From DAOMNN01 sp050486545 (GTDB lineage Bacteria > Pseudomonadota > Gammaproteobacteria > Burkholderiales > Rhodocyclaceae): a stretch of DNA of 64,000 nucleotides. The stretch lies in NCBI GenBank assembly GCA_050486545.1, contig JBJHDM010000013.1, positions 1 to 64,000 of the forward strand. Reading direction: 5' to 3'. Of this stretch, positions 1-9,969 are shown piece by piece. The stretch's first letter is position 1. Each line of letters opens with the position of its first letter. The notes beneath the pieces were generated by a model. The model had not been told where the DNA came from. It did no database searches and saw only the letters and a list, made by a program, of their open reading frames with translations. The position numbers and the translations under genes are program-made.

Positions 1-1140
1 GGTCTCGATCAGGTACACGTCGTAACCGACGTTCACCCCGTCGGTGACCGATTGCTCGTAGGTGTATTCGGCGACGATGTTCTGGTTGAAGAAACCGTAG
101 GTGCGCTTGTCCGGCGTGGCGGTGAGGCCGACGAGGAAGGCGTCGAAATAGTCGAGCACCTGCTTCCACAGGTTGTAGATGCTGCGGTGGCATTCGTCGA
201 TGACGATGAAGTCGAAGGTCTCGACCGGAATCGATGGGTTGTAGCGGACCAGCTTCTGCTGCGCATCGGTCTGCTGCAGCTCGTTGAGCGAGATGTCCTC
301 GGCCGAATCGTCGAGCGGCTCGCCGGAGAGGATCGAATACATGCGCTGGATGGTGCTGATGCACACCCGCGCCGCGGGGTCGATGTTGGGGCCGGCGAGA
401 CGCTGCACGTTGTACAACTCGGTGAACTTGCGCCCGTCGTCCGGCGGCTGGTAGGCGATGAACTCCTGATGCGCCTGCTTGCCGAGGTTGCGGGTGTCGA
501 CCAGAAACAGGATGCGTTTGGCCCCGCCGAACTTGAGCAGACGGTAGGCGGCGGTGATGGCGGTGAAGGTCTTGCCGGCGCCGGTGGCCATGTGGATGAG
601 CGCACGCGGATGGTTGTGGGCGAGCGAGGCTTCCAGCCCGGTGACCGCGTTGATCTGGCAGTCGCGTAAGTGAGCCGTTGACAGGGGCGGCATGGCGCTG
701 CGCAAGCGGGTGCGGAGGGTTTCGGACTGTTCCAGCCAGTCCTTGAGCTGGGCGGGCTGGAAGAAGTGGAAGATCTCTCGCGAACGTGGTGCCGGGTCGC
801 GGTTGTCGGTGAAGCGGATCAGCGTGCCGGTGGCCTCGAACAGGAAGGGCAGCGGCGCATTGTCGGTGCGCCACTTGAGGGCCGCGCCGGCGTAGCGCTC
901 GGTCTGGGATTCGACCATCGTGATGTGTTCGCCGGCCTCGTCGCGCTTGGCCTCGATGACGCCGACCGGACGGCGGTCGACGAACAGCACGTAGTCCGCC
1001 GGGCCGCTGTCGGTGGGGTATTCACGCACCGCGATTCCGGGTCCGGCGCCGAGGTTGAGCCGCTTCATGTCCTGCACGACCCAGCCGGCCTGTTCCAGGC
1101 GGGCGTCGATCCGGCTTCGGGCGAGGGCTTCTGGGGTCAT
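1..1140 (-). CDS. hsdR: Type I restriction endonuclease R subunit (partial, 5' 380 codons)
   Basis: ATP-dependent DNA translocase and nuclease subunit of a type I restriction system. The reading frame starts at the ATG at 1140 (MTPEALARSR) and is still open at base 1, so only the first 380 residues are visible. Seen: an N-terminal PD-(D/E)xK-type nuclease signature (VIEAK, E63 and K65), Walker A ATGAGKT at 185-191, the DECH box at 315-318 and SF2 motif III (GLTATP) at about 338-343. The hsdM and hsdS partners are not in the window and would lie to the left or elsewhere. It could instead be a stand-alone DEAD/DEAH restriction helicase, but the N-terminal nuclease plus helicase order fits EcoEI-type HsdR. 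Confidence 0.85.
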   Translation of the reverse strand, partial: MTPEALARSRIDARLEQAGWVVQDMKRLNLGAGPGIAVREYPTDSGPADYVLFVDRRPVGVIEAKRDEAGEHITMVESQTERYAGAALKWRTDNAPLPFLFEATGTLIRFTDNRDPAPRSREIFHFFQPAQLKDWLEQSETLRTRLRSAMPPLSTAHLRDCQINAVTGLEASLAHNHPRALIHMATGAGKTFTAITAAYRLLKFGGAKRILFLVDTRNLGKQAHQEFIAYQPPDDGRKFTELYNVQRLAGPNIDPAARVCISTIQRMYSILSGEPLDDSAEDISLNELQQTDAQQKLVRYNPSIPVETFDFIVIDECHRSIYNLWKQVLDYFDAFLVGLTATPDKRTYGFFNQNIVAEYTYEQSVTDGVNVGYDVYLIET

Positions 1141-1521
1141 GCTCGGCGGACGGTCAGGACAAACAGATGGGACTTTAGCGCGAATCGGTCGCTTACCCCA
1201 GTTCACAAGTAGCAACGCGCGCAACGACCCGGCCGCTTGTCGCCCGCAGCTCGCGACTGGTTGCTCGTACGCCGCTTAGGTTAGTGGCCCGGCGGCGGCG
1301 CGCTACCGTGTCACCTCCGGCCGGCCGGTGGGCATCCGGCGCGGGCATGGCTTTGACGCGGTTGCCTCACCTTCATACGGGGCCTGTGTTGAATGCGTCA
1401 CGATGGCCGGTCATGAGTGGCTGACGAAGCGCCCACCCTTGATCAAGGTCAAGTCTCATGGGCCGTGGCTGGCTAGACTCCTGCACCTGGGTTCAGTCCC
1501 GCCCATGCACTTGAGCCAAGA
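1141..1521. other. Intergenic region between divergent hsdR and PilZ gene
   Basis: About 380 bases with no credible coding frame. The right part carries the FNR-like box and -10 listed separately for the PilZ gene. The left part should hold the hsdR promoter, but no clear hexamer pair was recognised. No tRNA or att-like repeat was seen. Confidence 0.6.
1439..1479 (+). promoter_or_regulatory. FNR/ANR-type class II promoter upstream of the PilZ gene
   Basis: TTGATCAAGGTCAA at 1439-1452 matches the FNR/ANR consensus TTGATnnnnATCAA at 9 of 10 defined positions. A -10-like TAGACT lies at 1474-1479. If transcription starts near 1486-1487, the box is centred close to -41.5, the spacing of class II FNR-activated promoters. 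The spacing argument is an inference. Confidence 0.5.
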
Positions 1522-1908
1522 ATGAAAAATCGTCGCCAACACCCCCGTTACCACCTGCGCTGGAACGTTGCCTTGGAGCTGAATCGGGATGGCGAGCTGG
1601 TCCATGTCATGGGTCGCACGCATGATCTGTCGATCAGCGGCGCATCCATACTCCTGCCCCGGGATGTGCATGCAATGGCGGTGGTGCCCGTGATGCTGGC
1701 GCCGCCGCCGCTGTTTACCGGCCAGGAAGCCGAACTGATCGAAGCCGAAGCCCGCCTGGTGTATTCCTTCCTCTCGCCGGCACACGACAGTTTTCGCGTT
1801 GGCCTGTCATTCCTGCGCTTCCGTGGTCAGGGGCTGGAACAGTTGAGCAAGCGCCTCGCCAACCACATGCCTGGCGGTATGGTGGCGACGGGTACGACCG
1901 CCAGCTGA
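1522..1908 (+). CDS. PilZ domain c-di-GMP-binding protein
   Basis: A 128-residue, single-domain PilZ protein. Both halves of the ligand-binding signature are present: RxxxR at residues 5-9 (RQHPR) and DxSxxG at 35-40 (DLSISG), so it should bind cyclic di-GMP. No output domain is fused, so it probably acts by docking to a partner such as a motility or polysaccharide machine. It stands alone between hsdR and gyrB. The promoter carries an FNR-like box, which would tie c-di-GMP output to oxygen limitation. Start ATG 1522 places the RxxxR motif at the extreme N-terminus, as is common in the family. The target process is unknown. Confidence 0.85.
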   Translation: MKNRRQHPRYHLRWNVALELNRDGELVHVMGRTHDLSISGASILLPRDVHAMAVVPVMLAPPPLFTGQEAELIEAEARLVYSFLSPAHDSFRVGLSFLRFRGQGLEQLSKRLANHMPGGMVATGTTAS

Positions 1909-2002
1909 ATTCGCGCAAGCGTCCGGCGGACAGGCCGGAACGTGACCACCGCGTCTCCAGCGGCAAGACGCGACTCGGCAAGTGGGGGCGAGAACGACGG
2001 TC

Positions 2003-2022
2003 GGGACCGCCTCAGCGGCCCC
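2003..2022. terminator. Weak hairpin between convergent PilZ and gyrB genes
   Basis: Arms GGGACCGC (2003-2010) and GCGGCCCC (2015-2022) form an 8-pair stem with one mismatch and a 4-nt loop. It sits in the gap where the two transcripts meet. No T-run follows on either strand, so it is only a possible factor-dependent or bidirectional terminator. Confidence 0.25.
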
Positions 2023-2074
2023 GCGCGGTGCTTGCTTCGCAAAACGCCCGGTTCTCGTTCCCGCTACAACAAGA

Positions 2075-4561
<2,487 letters not shown>

Positions 4562-4682
4562 TGTGATCTCGGGGGTTTCAGGGGGTCTTGCAGCGGGGTG
4601 CGGGCTGGTGTCGGCCGGCCGTTTGGCACGTCCGGCGCCGGCCGCCTGGAATATCCGGGCGGCCGGCATCCGGGGCGGGCGT

Positions 4683-5789
4683 TCAGATACGCATCGGCAT
4701 CACGACATACTTGAAGTGTTCGTTTCCGGGGATGGTCAGCAGGGCGCTGGAGTTGCCGTCGTTGAAGTGCCACTCGATCCGGTCGCTGGCGACGTTGTTG
4801 AGGACGTCGAGCAGGTAGGTGACGTTGAAGCCGATGTCGAGCGGTTCGCCGTGGAAGTCGACCTCGATCTCTTCCTGGGCCTCTTCCTGCTCGTTGTTGG
4901 AACTGACGATGCGCAGCAGGCCGTCCTTGAGTACGAGGCGAACGCCGCGGAACTTCTCGTTGGTGAGAATGGCGACGCGCGACAGGGCCGCGAGCAGGGC
5001 GGTGCGTTCGAAGCTCAGCATCTGCGGGTGATTCTGGGGGATCACGCGCTCGTAGTCGGGGAATTTGCCGTCGATGAGCTTGGACACGAGTTCGATCGGG
5101 CCGAAGCGGAAGACGGCCTGGTTGCCGGCGAGGACGACCTCGAGGGTGTCGTCGGCATCGGCGAGCTGGCGTGCGAGTTCCATCACCGTCTTGCGCGGGA
5201 GGATGACCTCGGTGCGCGTGGCTTCGGTCTCGAGCGGGCTCGAGGCGTAGGCGAGGCGGTGCCCGTCGGTGGCGACCATGCGCAGTTCGGCGCCGTCGAC
5301 GATCAGCAGCAGGCCGTTGAGGTAGTAGCGGATGTCCTGCTGGGCCATCGCATAGGCGACCTGGGCGAGCTGGCGCTTGAAGGTCTTCTGGCTGACGGAG
5401 AATCGCGTGGCGTCGCCGTCGGGCAGGTTCATGCGCGGGTAATCGGGTGCGGGCAGCGTCTGCAGCGCGAACCGGCTCTTGCCGGCCTTGACCGTCAGGC
5501 GCTTGTCGTCGAGTGTGAGCTGGACGTCGACGCCGTCGGGCAGCGCGCGCAGGATGTCCTGCAGCTTGCGGGCCGCGACGGTGATTTCGGCGTCGCCGCC
5601 GCCCTGGTGGCCGCCTGTGGTGGTGCGGATCTGGATCTCGATGTCAGTGGCGAGCATGGTCAGCTGCTCGCCGTGCTTTTCGATGAGCACGTTGGAGAGG
5701 ATCGGCAGTGTGTGGCGTTTTTCGACGATCCCGGAAACGGATTGCAGCGGGGCGAGCAGGGCGTCGCGCGTGGAAGTGAGCAGGTGCAT
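4683..5789 (-). CDS. dnaN: DNA polymerase III subunit beta (sliding clamp)
   Basis: Ring-shaped processivity clamp that tethers DNA polymerase III to DNA and recruits many repair factors through clamp-binding peptides. 368 residues, the normal length, with three clamp domains readable through to the end PGNEHFKYVVMPMRI, typical of DnaN. Start ATG 5789 gives MHLLTSTRDALL, the usual short N-terminus. It lies 72 bases downstream of dnaA in the same orientation and about 120 bases upstream of the gyrB start, and is probably co-transcribed with both. Confidence 0.97.
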   Translation of the reverse strand: MHLLTSTRDALLAPLQSVSGIVEKRHTLPILSNVLIEKHGEQLTMLATDIEIQIRTTTGGHQGGGDAEITVAARKLQDILRALPDGVDVQLTLDDKRLTVKAGKSRFALQTLPAPDYPRMNLPDGDATRFSVSQKTFKRQLAQVAYAMAQQDIRYYLNGLLLIVDGAELRMVATDGHRLAYASSPLETEATRTEVILPRKTVMELARQLADADDTLEVVLAGNQAVFRFGPIELVSKLIDGKFPDYERVIPQNHPQMLSFERTALLAALSRVAILTNEKFRGVRLVLKDGLLRIVSSNNEQEEAQEEIEVDFHGEPLDIGFNVTYLLDVLNNVASDRIEWHFNDGNSSALLTIPGNEHFKYVVMPMRI

Positions 5790-5861
5790 GGCGTCAGTTT
5801 TTCTGGTTGTGGGTTGGGGCCGTGCTGGCGGCTGTGCGGCGGACGGCCTTCGGCTTCACGT

Positions 5862-7280
5862 TCATCCTCTCAATACCTGGGTCAGGACGTGAACGTCGTG
5901 ATTGAGCTGGTGATCGCCCAGCCGAAGCTCGGCGATCGTGCGACAGGCGTGGAGCACCGTGGTGTGGTCGCGCCCGCCGAATGCGTCTCCGATTGCGGGC
6001 AGCGACATCGGCGTGAGGTCCTTGGCAAGCCACATCGCAACCTGCCGCGGCCGCGCGATGACTCGCGTGCGCTTCTTCGAGTGCATGTCGGCGACCTTGA
6101 TCTTGTAGTAGTCGGCGACGGTCTTCTGGATGTGCTCGATCGAAAGCTGGCGGTTGTGCGCGTTGAGCAGATCCTTCAGCGCTTCCTTGGCGACTTCGAG
6201 TCCGATCGGTCGGCCGTGAAAGCGGGCATAGGCGACGACCTTGTTCAGCGCGCCTTCGAGCTCGCGCACGTTGGAGCGCAGGTTCTTGGCGATCAGGAAC
6301 GCGACGTCGTCGTTGAGTTCGACCTCCAGGGCTTCGGCCTTCTTCTTGAGGATCGCCACCCGCATCTCGAGTTCGGGCGGTTCGATCTGGACGGTCAGAC
6401 CCCAGTCGAAGCGGGAGATCAGGCGGTCCTCCAGGCCCTGGATGTCCTTGGGGTAGGTGTCGCAGGTGATGACGATCTGCTTGCGCGCTTCGGTGAGCGC
6501 GTTGAACGCATGGAAGAACTCCTCCTGCGTACGGTTCTTGTTGTTGAAGAACTGGATGTCGTCGATGATCAGCAGGTCGAGCGAACGATAGTAGCGCTTG
6601 AACGCGTCGAAACTCTTCTGCTGGTAGGCACGCACTACGTCGGCATAGTAGTCCTCGACGTGCACGTAGCGGATGATCGCGTCCGGGTTGGCCTGGAACA
6701 CGGCATTGCCGATCGCATGCACCATGTGGGTCTTGCCCAGGCCGACCCCGCCATAGATGAACAGCGGGTTGTACGAGGTGCCCGGATTCTGTGCCACCTG
6801 CATCGCGGCGGCGCGCGCAAGATCGTTCGCCCGTCCGGTCACGAGGGTGTCGAAGCTGAAGTCACGATTCAGCCGCGTCTTCTCGTACTGGGTGTCGATG
6901 GCCGGCGCGGATACGGGCTCCGGGCTCGCACGGACCGCGCGCCGCGGAGCCGCCGATGCGGTGGAGGCGCCGGGTGCGGCCTGCTGTCGTGCGGGTGCCG
7001 GCGGGACCGGCGCCGGAGCGGGCGTGTGCGCCGCAGGCAAGGACAACTCCAGTGCGATCGGCGCGCCGTGAAACTCCTCGCCGAGTTCGCCGATACGGCG
7101 CAGGTAGCGCTCGCGCACCCACTGCAATACGAAGCGGTTGGGTGCGAACAGTTGCAACGCGGGACGATCGTCGGACGGCGGCTGACTCGGCGTCAGTGCC
7201 TTGATCCAGGTACTGAATTGCTGCGGCGGCAATTCGCTTTCGAGTCGCGACAGGCAGAAAGACCAGAGATCGTGGGTCAC
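5862..7280 (-). CDS. dnaA: Chromosomal replication initiator DnaA
   Basis: Origin-binding AAA+ initiator. 472 residues from a GTG start at 7280 (MTHDLWSFCL). Domain I spans about residues 1-85, followed by an Ala/Pro-rich linker (about 90-135). The AAA+ domain III has Walker A GGVGLGKTH (K183) and Walker B LLIIDDIQFF. Domain IV ends with the DNA-binding signature GRDHTTVLHACRTI. It heads the dnaA-dnaN-gyrB cluster and is divergent from rpmH. The upstream gap has one perfect DnaA box overlapping a possible -35 element, which suggests autorepression (inference). Confidence 0.98.
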   Translation of the reverse strand: MTHDLWSFCLSRLESELPPQQFSTWIKALTPSQPPSDDRPALQLFAPNRFVLQWVRERYLRRIGELGEEFHGAPIALELSLPAAHTPAPAPVPPAPARQQAAPGASTASAAPRRAVRASPEPVSAPAIDTQYEKTRLNRDFSFDTLVTGRANDLARAAAMQVAQNPGTSYNPLFIYGGVGLGKTHMVHAIGNAVFQANPDAIIRYVHVEDYYADVVRAYQQKSFDAFKRYYRSLDLLIIDDIQFFNNKNRTQEEFFHAFNALTEARKQIVITCDTYPKDIQGLEDRLISRFDWGLTVQIEPPELEMRVAILKKKAEALEVELNDDVAFLIAKNLRSNVRELEGALNKVVAYARFHGRPIGLEVAKEALKDLLNAHNRQLSIEHIQKTVADYYKIKVADMHSKKRTRVIARPRQVAMWLAKDLTPMSLPAIGDAFGGRDHTTVLHACRTIAELRLGDHQLNHDVHVLTQVLRG

Positions 7281-7447
7281 GGAAAAATCGTCGTCGGCTT
7301 CAATCAGGATTCGCCTGGCGCATCGCTGCCGGCGGAACGGGCAGTGCTGCGGCGGCCGAATTCGTTATCGGGGCGGAATCCACCCGGACGACGGCATCCG
7401 CGGGTGCGGGTGCCGCCCCTCCTGGTCGGGCGGGTCTCGAGCTTGGA

Positions 7448-7476
7448 ATTCTACCCTCGAAGGGCCGACTTATCCA
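7448..7476 (-). promoter_or_regulatory. Possible dnaA promoter overlapped by a DnaA box
   Basis: On the minus strand TAGAAT (7453-7448) is a good -10. The hexamer 17 bases upstream is TGGATA (7476-7471), a partial -35 match that lies inside the DnaA box at 7470-7478. This geometry would allow DnaA to repress its own transcription, as known in E. coli. Prediction only. Confidence 0.35.
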
Positions 7477-7478
7477 CA
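7470..7478 (+). promoter_or_regulatory. Perfect DnaA box (TTATCCACA)
   Basis: Exact match to the high-affinity DnaA box TTATCCACA. It is the only perfect copy noticed in the window and lies in the dnaA-rpmH gap. Confidence 0.75.
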
Positions 7479-7498
7479 GGTAGCCCGAAAAAATATTC

Positions 7499-7527
7499 TT
7501 GACAAACATGGCATTATGATTTCAAAT
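7499..7527 (+). promoter_or_regulatory. rpmH promoter
   Basis: TTGACA at 7499-7504 is a perfect -35. TCAAAT at 7522-7527, 17 bases on, is a 4-of-6 match to the -10 consensus. It lies 33 bases before the rpmH start in an AT-rich patch. The strong -35 fits a ribosomal protein operon. Confidence 0.55.
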
Positions 7528-7559
7528 GCTGCGTTTGACCCATACTGGCGAACACCATA

Positions 7560-7694
7560 ATGAAACGCACTTATCAGCCTTCCGTCGTCCGTCGCAAGCG
7601 TACCCATGGCTTCCTGGTCCGGATGAAGACCCGGGGCGGCCGTGCCGTGATTCGCGCACGTCGCGCCAAGGGCCGTCATCGACTCGCCGTCTGA
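7560..7694 (+). CDS. rpmH: 50S ribosomal protein L34
   Basis: Forty-four residue, highly basic protein beginning MKRTYQPSVVRRKRTHGF and ending GRHRLAV, a textbook L34 sequence of normal length. It is a structural protein of the large ribosomal subunit. It heads rpmH-rnpA-yidD-yidC-mnmE, an order conserved across proteobacteria, and is followed after one base by the rnpA GTG start. Confidence 0.98.
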   Translation: MKRTYQPSVVRRKRTHGFLVRMKTRGGRAVIRARRAKGRHRLAV

Positions 7695-7695
7695 A

Positions 7696-8055
7696 GTGAT
7701 CGCGGCGCCAGGCGCTGACCAAGGTTTTCCCGGCGCCTACAGATTACGCAAAACGGATGAGTATTCATCCGTTTTTGCTTTTCGGCGTTCCCAACGGGGA
7801 CGGTACCTGACGGCGCATTATCGTCCCAACGGACTGTCCGGTGCACGGCTTGGGGTCGTGGTGGCGAAGCGGTTGGCCAAGCATGCGAACGTGCGCAATC
7901 TGGTCAAGCGCATCGTTCGGGAGCAGTTCCGGCGCAATCGTGCGACGCTGCCGGCGCTTGACATCGTGGTGCGGCTCCATGCGCCCGTTGCACTCGCCAC
8001 GCGCGCGATGATCAACGATGATATGGTGCAGTTGATGGATCGCTTGCGAAGATGA
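7696..8055 (+). CDS. rnpA: Ribonuclease P protein component
   Basis: Protein subunit of RNase P, which with the catalytic RNA removes tRNA 5' leaders. 119 residues from GTG 7696. The conserved RNR-type basic motif is visible (AKHANVRNLVKRIVREQFRR, about residues 60-80), after the N-terminal RLRKTDEYSSVF segment. The start is one base after the rpmH stop. The junction text (stop, A, GTG ATC GCG GCG) recurs exactly at the yidC-mnmE boundary. The 3' end overlaps yidD by four bases (ATGA), implying translational coupling. Confidence 0.95.
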   Translation: MIAAPGADQGFPGAYRLRKTDEYSSVFAFRRSQRGRYLTAHYRPNGLSGARLGVVVAKRLAKHANVRNLVKRIVREQFRRNRATLPALDIVVRLHAPVALATRAMINDDMVQLMDRLRR

Positions 8056-8285
8056 TGAAGAGACTGCTGCTTGGCCTGATCGGCGTCTACCGTTACGGCA
8101 TCAGCCCGTTGCTGGGTCGTAACTGTCGATTCCACCCCACCTGCTCCGAATACGCTGCCGAAGCGATCTCGGAGCACGGGGCCGTGCGCGGCGGTTGGCT
8201 TGCGGTCAAGCGGGTGTCGTGCTGTCATCCGTTCCACCCTGGCGGGTATGATCCCGTTCCCAAACACTCCCATAACGAAAAATAG
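8052..8285 (+). CDS. yidD: Membrane protein insertion efficiency factor YidD
   Basis: Small (77-residue) membrane-associated protein thought to assist YidC-dependent insertion. The family signature is clear: YRYGISPLLGRNCRFHPTCS, with conserved cysteines, then CCHPFHPGGYDPVP near the C-terminus. The ATG overlaps the rnpA stop (ATGA). It ends five bases before the yidC start, as usual in the rnpA-yidD-yidC order. Confidence 0.96.
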   Translation: MMKRLLLGLIGVYRYGISPLLGRNCRFHPTCSEYAAEAISEHGAVRGGWLAVKRVSCCHPFHPGGYDPVPKHSHNEK

Positions 8286-8289
8286 ACCG

Positions 8290-9969
8290 ATGGATCAGCG
8301 TCGCATCATTCTTTTCCTGATTTTCTCCTTCGCCATGATCATGCTGTGGGATGCATGGATGAAGGAGCAGAGCCCGCCACGCACGCCACCGCCGGTTGCG
8401 GCCGCCGAGACGGGACGAAGCGACGTGCCGCCGGTCGGCGTACCGACGCCGAGTCTTCCGGCTCCGACGGTCGGGGACGCCGCCGATGCGACGGTTCCGG
8501 ACGTCGCGACGCAGGCGGCCATCGGCGTGCAGCGGATGATCGTGCGCACGGACATGGTCGTCGCCGAGATCTCCGCCCAGGGCGGCGAGATCGTACGGAT
8601 GGAGTTGCTGCGCCATCGTGCCGGCAAGGACCGCGAGGATCGCTTCGTACTGTTCGATGATGGCGCCCGGCACATGTATTCGGCGCAAGCGGGCCTGATC
8701 GGCGAGGGGCTGCCGAATCACCGCACGATGTATTCGTTGCCGGCGGGTGAGGTCGTTCTGCACGACGGGCAGGACCGGGTCACGGTCCGGCTCGAGGCGC
8801 CGGAGCACGACGGGGTGCGGGTCGCCAAACTGCTGACCTTCCACCGCGGCAGCTACCTGATCGATGTCGAGTACGAGATCGTCAATGGGTCCGAGAACGC
8901 ATTAGGCGGGCACGGGTATTTCCAGTTCGCGCGCGACGGCAAGGCGGCTGAAGCGGTCGAGGTGTTCGGGGTGCGTACCTTTACGGGCCCGGCGTTCTAC
9001 ACCGACGAGGAGAAGTTCCAGAAGGTCTCGTTCGAGGACATCGAACGTGGCCGTGCGAAGTTCGCGCAGCGGGCGACGGACGGCTGGGTCGCCATGGTTC
9101 AGCACTATTTCGTGGGTGCGTGGCTGCCTTCCGGAAACGTTCAGCGCGAGTTCTATGCGCGTCACGTCGGCCCCGATCTGTACACGGCGGGCGTCATCCT
9201 GCCGATGCCGGTGATCGGGCCGGACCAGACCGGTACGATCGGTACGCGGCTCTACGCGGGGCCGCAGGAGCAGGATCACCTGGCAGGCATTGCAGAAGGG
9301 CTCGGGCTGGTCGTCGATTACGGCTGGCTGACGATGATTGCAGCGCCCCTGTTCTGGGTGCTGTCGTGGTTCCACGGACTGACCGGTAACTGGGGCTGGG
9401 CGATCGTGCTGGTGACCTTTGCGATCAAGCTGGTGTTCTTCCCGCTGTCGGCCGCCAGCTACAAGTCGATGGCGCGCATGCGTGTGCTGGCGCCCCGGAT
9501 GCAACGCCTCAAGGAGCTGTACGGGCACGACAAGGCGCGCATGCAGCAGGAAGTGATGGAGATGTACAAACGGGAGAAGATCAATCCGCTCGGAGGGTGC
9601 CTCCCGATTCTGGTACAGATCCCGGTGTTCATCGCGCTGTACTGGGTGTTGCTGGGCAGCGTCGAGATGCGACACGCGCCGTGGATGGGGTGGATTCAGG
9701 ACCTTTCGGCCAAGGATCCGTACTTCATCCTGCCGATCCTGATGGGCGCATCGATGCTGATCCAGATGAAGCTCAATCCGGCTCCGCCCGACCCGCTGCA
9801 GGCGAAGATCATGATGGCGCTGCCGATCGTCTTCACCTTCATGTTCATGTGGTTCCCGTCCGGGCTGGTGCTGTACTGGGTGGTGAACAACATTCTCTCG
9901 ATCGGCCAGCAGTGGCAGATAACGCGGATGATCGAAGGTGAGAAGAAGTCCGGAGCAAAGACCACCTGA
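8290..9969 (+). CDS. yidC: Membrane protein insertase YidC
   Basis: Inner-membrane insertase acting alone or with SecYEG. 559 residues from ATG 8290 (MDQRRIILFLIFSFAMIML), which starts directly in the first membrane segment; the longer upstream frame overlaps yidD and is rejected. A low-complexity Pro/Ala linker follows, then the large periplasmic P1 domain (about 60-345), then the five-helix insertase core from about residue 345. A lysine near residue 380 (AIKLVFFPLS) occupies the site of the conserved core arginine of E. coli YidC, a substitution common in betaproteobacteria. C-terminal helices end at YWVVNNILSIGQQW. Confidence 0.97.
   Translation: MDQRRIILFLIFSFAMIMLWDAWMKEQSPPRTPPPVAAAETGRSDVPPVGVPTPSLPAPTVGDAADATVPDVATQAAIGVQRMIVRTDMVVAEISAQGGEIVRMELLRHRAGKDREDRFVLFDDGARHMYSAQAGLIGEGLPNHRTMYSLPAGEVVLHDGQDRVTVRLEAPEHDGVRVAKLLTFHRGSYLIDVEYEIVNGSENALGGHGYFQFARDGKAAEAVEVFGVRTFTGPAFYTDEEKFQKVSFEDIERGRAKFAQRATDGWVAMVQHYFVGAWLPSGNVQREFYARHVGPDLYTAGVILPMPVIGPDQTGTIGTRLYAGPQEQDHLAGIAEGLGLVVDYGWLTMIAAPLFWVLSWFHGLTGNWGWAIVLVTFAIKLVFFPLSAASYKSMARMRVLAPRMQRLKELYGHDKARMQQEVMEMYKREKINPLGGCLPILVQIPVFIALYWVLLGSVEMRHAPWMGWIQDLSAKDPYFILPILMGASMLIQMKLNPAPPDPLQAKIMMALPIVFTFMFMWFPSGLVLYWVVNNILSIGQQWQITRMIEGEKKSGAKTT

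Larger units (their letters stand above)
7281..7559. other. dnaA-rpmH divergent intergenic region (classical oriC position)
   Basis: This 279-base gap occupies the position of oriC in many proteobacteria: genes to the left run left and genes to the right run right. It contains one perfect DnaA box and a short AT-rich patch (about 7487-7530) that also holds the rpmH promoter. Only a single strong box was found, which is few for a complete origin. Compare the hemE-priA gap. Confidence 0.4.

Noticed and set aside
4563..7502. 979-codon open frame antisense to dnaN and dnaA
   Set aside because: Spans two certain genes on the other strand and the dnaA-rpmH regulatory gap; no domain recognised.
8200..8289. 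N-terminal extension of yidC to 8200
   Set aside because: Overlaps yidD in another frame and would precede the first membrane segment with unrelated residues; ATG 8290 fits the family.
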